From: Pseudomonadales bacterium
Lineage (GTDB): Bacteria; Pseudomonadota; Gammaproteobacteria; Pseudomonadales; Pseudohongiellaceae
DNA length: 43,645 nt
Reading direction: 5' to 3'
NCBI GenBank assembly: GCA_031260485.1
Contig: JAIRJU010000237.1
Coordinates: forward strand, 1 to 43,645
Positions 38,060 through 43,645 of the stretch are shown here, piece by piece. The position numbers and the translations under genes were made by a program. The notes under the pieces are model-generated. The model saw only the letters and a list, made by a program, of their open reading frames with translations. It had not been told where the DNA came from and searched no databases. Numbering within the stretch: position 1 is the first letter of the stretch; each line of letters begins with the position of its first letter.

Positions 38060-40525
38060 TTACAAGTCTCCTGTTTGAGTTACTTGTGGCGTGGGCGCTG
38101 CGGTGGCGCTGAGCCCTTCGCGTTTTTGGAAGGCGTCGCTGGTCACGACGTGGTACACGATGCTTTCAAAGCGGTAATCGTCCTTGGCGGCGGCGCGCAC
38201 GATGCCGCGCACGGTGGGCATGTCGCGCCAGGTCAGTTCGCGGCCAAGCGCATAGGTCATCAGGTTTTCGGTGAGCGTCTGCACGAACATGTCGCTTCTA
38301 GCCACCAGCGCCGCGCGCAGATCGGCGGGGCCGTTGATGGCCTTGCCGTCGGGCAAGACGCCAGAGGCGTCGATGGCGGTGAGGGTGTCGCGGTCGAAGG
38401 CGCGGAATTGGCCCACGGTGTCGAAGTTTTCCAGCGCCATGCCGAGCGGGTCCATCACGCCGTGGCAGGCGAAACAGGTGGGGTTGGCGCGGTGCTGTTC
38501 GAGGCGTTCGCGCACGGTGCGCGCGGGCCCACCGCCGCTGTTTTCCGGCAGGGCTTCCACGTTGGGCGGCGGCGGCGAAGGCGGCGTGCCAAGCAGGCGT
38601 TCCAAAATCCAGGCGCCGCGCAACACGGGTGAAGTGCGGTTGGGATTGGCGGTGAGCATCAGCACAGCGCCTTTGCCGAGCAGGCCATGGCGGTTCGGAT
38701 CGGTGAGCGTTACTTTGCGAAAACGGCTGCCTTTGACTTCGCTGATGCCGTAGTGCATGGCGAGGCGTTCATTGAGATAGGTGTAATCGGCATCGAGTAA
38801 TTTGGTTACCGGTTGCTCGCTGCGCAGCACGCTGTCGATGAAGAGGCTCAACTCTTCCTTGAGCAAGGGCCGCGGGTCGAGAAAATTACTGGCGTAAGGA
38901 AAGAGGCCACGGTTCGGCACGATTTCGTCGAGCTTGGCGAGGTTGAGCCACTGAAAGGCAAAATCATCGACCAGCGTTTTGGCGCGTGCGTCACCGAGCA
39001 TTCGCTGAACCTGTGCGCGCAGTGTTGTGTCATCGTGTAGTTTGCCGTCGTTGGCGAGCGTGAGCAGGGTGTCGTCGGGCAGGCTGCTCCATAAAAAGAA
39101 GGAAAGGCGCGATGCCAGTTCGAGATCGCTCAGTTGCAGCGTATCGCCGCCATTGCCGCCGCCCTCGGCGCGGTACAGAAAGTGCGGGCTGACCAGGATC
39201 GCGCTCAGCGCTTCACGCACGCCGGTTTCAAAATCAGCGCCGCCTGCGCGGCTTTGTGCGTAAAAGCCGACCAGCGCGCTGGCGTCTTCGGCAGTGAGCG
39301 GGCGGCGGAAGGCGCGGCTGGCGAGATCGTTGATGATTTGCGTGGCGCAAGCCAACTCCTCGGCATTTTCGCGCGGGTAGCAATGGAAGATGTGCTGACG
39401 GCTGGGCGAATCGCTCATGCCGCTGACGCTCAAGGGCCCGCGAATTTGCAGGGCATGAATGCCGGGCACGCGATCCTGGCCGCCTTCGAGCGCGGCGATG
39501 GTGTTGCGTTCGTCGCTCTCGGCAAAGCTGCGTTGCAAGAAGGTTACGCTGACCTCGTGCTGGCCGGCCTTGGCGGGAAAGCGAATCTTGCGCAGGCGAT
39601 CGTTGATCTCGGCCACTGCATCGTCTTGGATCTGGTCGATGGCTTTATGATCGGCTTCGCCGCCGATCACGGTGCGGAAGAATTCCTTGCCATCGAGCAG
39701 TGCTACCACGGTGTTTTCAAACTCCATGTTGGGCACTTCGCGCGCTAGCGCCAGATCGCCGATGCTGAGCTCGTATTCGCCGTCGGCGAGAAAGTTATAG
39801 GTAACGCTCATACCGCCGCGCGTGCCGAAAGGCATCCCGGCGTTGTGGCGCTGCTGCGTGCCAGTGCCCGGCGTGCCGCGTGGCGGCAGCGAGATGATCA
39901 TGTCGGCGACGTTGCCGTAGGTCTGCATGATGGGAATCGGGCGGCGGTCGCCCACGGCGTCATGGGCGATGGTGCGCGCGGCGTTGAGGTATTGATCGAT
40001 GAAGGTTGGGCTTACCTGTAGCGCGGCGGCGTTGTTGTCGTAGCCGCCTTTGAGGTCGTCGCGCGGCAAGAGAGCGCTGGCGTCGATGTCGAGGCCCAAA
40101 AGATCACGGATGGCGTTCTGGTATTCGCGGCGGTTGAGACGGCGCAGCGATACGCGGCCAGCGGGAGCCGCGGTGGCCGCGGCATCGAGCGAAGTGGCCA
40201 GCCAGTTGGCCAGCGTCGCCACCTGGGCATTGCTGGGGCGCTCGGCGCCGGGCGGCGGCATCAAGCCGCCACGCAGCTTGCGGATGGCTTTCTCGTAGGC
40301 TTCGGCATCATGGCCGAGATCGTTGGGGTCGAGCAGATCGAAGGCCAGCTTGCCGGCCCAATCGGTGGCGTTATGACATTCGGTACAAAACTGCTCGATC
40401 ACGCCCCATTGGCTGTCTTGTGCCGCTATGGGCAGTGCTGCGCAGCCCAGCAACAAGGGCAGGGCACGCAGGGCGCTGGGGAAAGAAGAGCCTAAACGAG
40501 CAGGTTGGTTGCGCCGCGTTTTCAT
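38060..40525 (-). CDS. DUF1592-type (DUF1587/1592/1588/1585) secreted protein with two CxxCH haem motifs
   Basis: Signal peptide; FCTECHNATDWAGKLAFD; LRRLNRREYQNAIRDLLGLD; NPTCFACHGVMDPLGMALENFD. Confidence 0.9.
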   Translation of the reverse strand: MKTRRNQPARLGSSFPSALRALPLLLGCAALPIAAQDSQWGVIEQFCTECHNATDWAGKLAFDLLDPNDLGHDAEAYEKAIRKLRGGLMPPPGAERPSNAQVATLANWLATSLDAAATAAPAGRVSLRRLNRREYQNAIRDLLGLDIDASALLPRDDLKGGYDNNAAALQVSPTFIDQYLNAARTIAHDAVGDRRPIPIMQTYGNVADMIISLPPRGTPGTGTQQRHNAGMPFGTRGGMSVTYNFLADGEYELSIGDLALAREVPNMEFENTVVALLDGKEFFRTVIGGEADHKAIDQIQDDAVAEINDRLRKIRFPAKAGQHEVSVTFLQRSFAESDERNTIAALEGGQDRVPGIHALQIRGPLSVSGMSDSPSRQHIFHCYPRENAEELACATQIINDLASRAFRRPLTAEDASALVGFYAQSRAGGADFETGVREALSAILVSPHFLYRAEGGGNGGDTLQLSDLELASRLSFFLWSSLPDDTLLTLANDGKLHDDTTLRAQVQRMLGDARAKTLVDDFAFQWLNLAKLDEIVPNRGLFPYASNFLDPRPLLKEELSLFIDSVLRSEQPVTKLLDADYTYLNERLAMHYGISEVKGSRFRKVTLTDPNRHGLLGKGAVLMLTANPNRTSPVLRGAWILERLLGTPPSPPPPNVEALPENSGGGPARTVRERLEQHRANPTCFACHGVMDPLGMALENFDTVGQFRAFDRDTLTAIDASGVLPDGKAINGPADLRAALVARSDMFVQTLTENLMTYALGRELTWRDMPTVRGIVRAAAKDDYRFESIVYHVVTSDAFQKREGLSATAAPTPQVTQTGDL

Positions 40526-40907
40526 TGTGTTGGTGCGCCTCGCTGTGCCGCAGGGGAGGTAGATGAAGCCGATTGTGCAATTGCTGGATCGGCTTGTCTA
40601 TGCGTTGGTGGCGAATCATTGGCGTGTTGGCAGGTTTTGAGCTATTACGGGGCATAGCGTCGTCAGGCTATGAGCGTGTTCGCGGCTTGCCAGCATCTGT
40701 TGTGCAGCGGATCAATGATGATTTGCGTCTGGTACTGGGGTTGTAAATCATGCCTTGATCGAAGGCGGTGCAAAACCTTGGCCAAGGCGTCAATATCTGC
40801 GGCAACAACGAGAGGAATCGAATGCTTGTTGTTTGGATCAGGGCCGAACATAGGCCTCTCCTATCCCAAGTCACCGCGTTGTTGTGTTGTATTGCCAATG
40901 GCAGCAC

Positions 40908-40921
40908 AATGTAATCACATT
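40908..40921. promoter_or_regulatory. Candidate antitoxin operator palindrome
   Basis: AATGT-AATC-ACATT, 16 nt upstream of the antitoxin ATG. Confidence 0.4.
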
Positions 40922-40937
40922 TTATGCGGGGATGTTT

Positions 40938-41369
40938 ATGAAAGAAGTTAGCATGACTATTCGAGTCGAACCGGATTTACGCGCCAGCTTTTCAGCAGCC
41001 GCTGAGCTTGAGCATCGCCCTGCCGCTCAGGTGTTGCGCGAGTTCATGCGCAACTACGTTGAACGGGTAGGGCAGCGCGTTCCAGTTCCCCAGTCCCTTA
41101 ATCACGCTATCAGTACCGCCGAGCGCCTGCGTCGTGAGAAGGCGTTTGCCTATGCTCGTGCTAGCGTCGAACTGGAAGGCTTCAAGCTCAGCGCCGCAGA
41201 CGAAAAACATGCACAGCGCTTTATCAACGGCGAAATCGACTTGCCTGAATTTGTAAGAATCCGCGACACCGTGAGCGAAAAGCCGCTATCAAGCAACGAG
41301 CGCAATGCACTCGAAGCTAGATACACCTGCCAACGCCTTGTCGAGCTTTCTTTGCATGAGACGATTTGA
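40938..41369 (+). CDS. Antitoxin: RHH-like N-terminus plus VbhA-like domain, apparently running into a Fic N-terminal segment
   Basis: MTIRVEPDLRASFSAAAELEHRPAAQVLREFMRNYVER; AFAYARASVELEGFKLSAADEKHAQRFINGEIDLPEFV; then NERNALEARYTCQRLVEL resembling a Fic N-terminus. Confidence 0.75.
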   Translation: MKEVSMTIRVEPDLRASFSAAAELEHRPAAQVLREFMRNYVERVGQRVPVPQSLNHAISTAERLRREKAFAYARASVELEGFKLSAADEKHAQRFINGEIDLPEFVRIRDTVSEKPLSSNERNALEARYTCQRLVELSLHETI

Positions 41370-41616
41370 CGCTGCTCGCTTACGAGCGATTCATCGTCAT
41401 ATTTTTCAAGATCTTCCCCGCCTCGGCGTTACAGATGTCATGCCGGGCGAGTATCGCCAGGCTGTGTCCCAGGGCAAGGACTGGATCAAGAACCGCAGTC
41501 TTGAAACAGTCGATACCTCATCTTACGTCGCCTATTTCAAGGTTAGGCTAGCGTACAACCCTAGCTTCAGCAGCGTGATTTGTCCGCACTTCAATCGTGA
41601 GAAAATGCTTGTATGA
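41350..41616 (+). pseudogene. Truncated, frame-shifted Fic toxin remnant
   Basis: RRFDAARLRAIHRHIFQDL...MPGEYRQAV...DWIKNRSLETV is Fic-like; no HPFxxGNGR motif before the stop at 41616. Confidence 0.7.
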
Positions 41617-42563
41617 AAGTACCTGACCCAAAGTTATATTACACAACCCCACTAGGCCAAGCCTATTTGGGAGACAGTCTCGCTTTCTTGCCGCAAGTTA
41701 ATAGCGGATCAGTTGATTTAATTCTCACCTCACCCCCGTTCGCATTGAAAAGAAAAAAACAGTACGGAAACGAGGACGAAGATAAATATGTGGATTGGTT
41801 TATGGGGTTTGCGGGACACTTGCACCGTATCCTTAAACCAGAAGGCTCTTTCGTCCTTGATTTGGGCGGAGCGTACATGCCGGGCTTTCCTGTTCGCAGT
41901 ATCTATCAGTTTGAATTGTTGGTTCGATTGGTCAAGGAAGCAGGTTTTTACCTCGCCCAAGAATTCTATCATTACAACCCTGCTAGGCTGCCAGCCCCAG
42001 CCGAATGGGTGAATGTTCGACGCATCCGTGTAAAAGATAGTGTCAATGTCGTTTGGTGGTTATCGAAAACACAAAACCCGAAAGCCGATAATCGCAAGGT
42101 ATTGAAACCTTATAGCGACAGCATGAAAAGTCTATTGAAAAACGGCTATACCGCAAAATTACGACCAAGCGGACATGATATATCGGGCAAATTCAGCAAA
42201 GACAACGGCGGGGCAATTCCCGCAAACTTACTTGAACTGGCAAACACCGATAGCAATAGTTCCTATCAAAAAATGTGTCGCGCAGCAGGCATCCCTGTTC
42301 ACCCTGCTCGTTTTCCAGCCGGGTTTGCCGAATTTTTTATAAAATTCCTCAGCAACGAAGGCGATTTGGTGTTCGATCCGTTTGCCGGCTCCAATACTAC
42401 AGGATTGGTTTCTGAAACATTGGGGCGACGCTGGATTGCTTCGGAGTTGTCCGAAGAATACCTTGAAGGCAGTACGTTTCGGTTTGACTCCCTAACTCTC
42501 GAACGTCCAAGAGCAGGGGTAAAGAAGAAAGAGGTTATTCACCATGTCGCCGCTCAGCCCTAA
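41613..42563 (+). CDS. PvuII-like N4-cytosine DNA methyltransferase
   Basis: LILTSPPFALKRKKQYGNEDEDKYVDWF, EWVNVRRIRVKDSVNVVWW, RPSGHDISGKFSKDNGGAIPANLL, FDPFAGSNTTGLVSE. Confidence 0.9.
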   Translation: MKVPDPKLYYTTPLGQAYLGDSLAFLPQVNSGSVDLILTSPPFALKRKKQYGNEDEDKYVDWFMGFAGHLHRILKPEGSFVLDLGGAYMPGFPVRSIYQFELLVRLVKEAGFYLAQEFYHYNPARLPAPAEWVNVRRIRVKDSVNVVWWLSKTQNPKADNRKVLKPYSDSMKSLLKNGYTAKLRPSGHDISGKFSKDNGGAIPANLLELANTDSNSSYQKMCRAAGIPVHPARFPAGFAEFFIKFLSNEGDLVFDPFAGSNTTGLVSETLGRRWIASELSEEYLEGSTFRFDSLTLERPRAGVKKKEVIHHVAAQP

Positions 42564-43527
42564 ACAACTCTTTGAACAGGTCTTGCGTGCCGTTGATGAC
42601 AGCGGATGGCAAGCCCTTATTCTTGATTCTCGTAAGCCGTTCCGCCTTCGCCTTTTTCGCGGAGATGAAAAAGGGTTTGACGTTCGCATTTACCTTTGGA
42701 ATTGCACGCATGGCGGAGGAGCGGCAAGAGCAAAAGACGAATACCGCGTACAACTGACTGGTGTGGTTCCCAGCGCGGTCGCTGGAGAAACCACGCTTTT
42801 GCTGGGTTGGCATTCGGGTTACGAAGTGTTCGTAGGGTTTGACATCAAGAAACACGATGGGCAAGCGTCGCAATCCCCGTCGATTCAGGTCAAGGAAGAA
42901 ACCTTGCAAAGCGCACACACCCGCGCCTTTGCGATTTGCCATCGTCAAAATGGAGAAATAGCAGTTGCGTTTCGTCCTGAATTTCTGGCGGACTATGCCC
43001 TGAACTCGGCATCGTTACACCTGACAGGCAAGGCAGCGGCGGATATGTCGCTGTTGAATAATTTGGACACGCTGACTGAAACGCAAATCGTAACGGTAAA
43101 GAATCAGGAACGGCAGATTGTTTTATCGCAAATTGCTCGGAAATTTCGGGCAACAGATTTCAGAAAGCGGGTTCTTGGTGCTTATGAACATCGCTGCGCA
43201 GCCTGTGGTGTTCAGTTAGAGCTTATTGATGCAGCACACATTATCCCTGTTGCGGCGCCCACAAGCACTGACGAAACCAAGAATGGAATTGCACTTTGCA
43301 AACTGCATCATACAGCGTTCGATAGAAATCTAATTTCTTTTGATGAGCGATATAAAATTGAGGTCAGTCACTCCGAAATTTCTCGTTTAACAGCCATAAA
43401 TCTTATTGGTGGCATCAAGGAATTCAAACAACAGCTGCGCACCGCTATAATTTTACCTGCTGATCGGCGCGATTATCCGCCGCCAGAGTATATTGCAGAA
43501 GCCAGAAAAATTCGTAGCTGGATATAG
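42544..43527 (+). CDS. HNH endonuclease, predicted restriction partner of the methyltransferase
   Basis: RVLGAYEHRCAACGVQLELIDAAHIIPVAAPTSTDETKNGIALCKLHHTAFDRNLISFDERYKI; 20-nt overlap with the methyltransferase. Confidence 0.88.
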   Translation: MSPLSPKQLFEQVLRAVDDSGWQALILDSRKPFRLRLFRGDEKGFDVRIYLWNCTHGGGAARAKDEYRVQLTGVVPSAVAGETTLLLGWHSGYEVFVGFDIKKHDGQASQSPSIQVKEETLQSAHTRAFAICHRQNGEIAVAFRPEFLADYALNSASLHLTGKAAADMSLLNNLDTLTETQIVTVKNQERQIVLSQIARKFRATDFRKRVLGAYEHRCAACGVQLELIDAAHIIPVAAPTSTDETKNGIALCKLHHTAFDRNLISFDERYKIEVSHSEISRLTAINLIGGIKEFKQQLRTAIILPADRRDYPPPEYIAEARKIRSWI

Positions 43528-43645
43528 CTATTGGCCTAACATTGCCTTAAGGAGCCTCCCGTCAACACCAAGCACATAGATTTCTTGCCCTGGTTTTCAG
43601 CCTTGCTTTACGCATCACGCACTACAACACCCTTCGCCATCACCA

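Noticed and set aside
40663-40851. Minus-strand 62-aa ORF upstream of the antitoxin
   Set aside because: No recognisable family and overlapping alternative frames; insufficient evidence for a gene.

Overview
This 43.6 kb, mostly GC-rich window looks like a gammaproteobacterial chromosome segment. The conserved core is proS / HU-like / fmdB-like zinc ribbon / aspS / ruvCAB / tolQRAB-pal-cpoB / queE-queC / tRNA-Lys / nadA / BepA-like M48 protease / tusA / PerM-like / dapA / bamC / purC / rmuC / miaE / DTW protein / enoyl-CoA hydratase / SGNH hydrolase / opgGH. The accessory part is a 1332-aa phospholipase-C-like phosphoesterase, a Tat-type MBL-fold hydrolase, a tightly packed DUF1592-DUF1552-ankyrin operon, a decayed RHH/VbhA-Fic toxin-antitoxin locus, and a lower-GC island with a PvuII-like methyltransferase plus an HNH nuclease. 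The most unusual signal is distributed. At least 15 unrelated short tandem repeats (unit 13-19 bp, 2-6 diverged copies) sit mostly at gene boundaries: next to start codons, on a stop codon, or inside signal-peptide or low-complexity coding segments. Clear repeats inside CDSs mostly have unit lengths divisible by 3 (15 or 18 bp). Repeats between genes also use 13, 14, 16, 17 and 19 bp. Each locus has its own sequence, so this looks like a recurrent local duplication process rather than a dispersed mobile repeat. All product calls come from reading motifs by eye; no database search was run.
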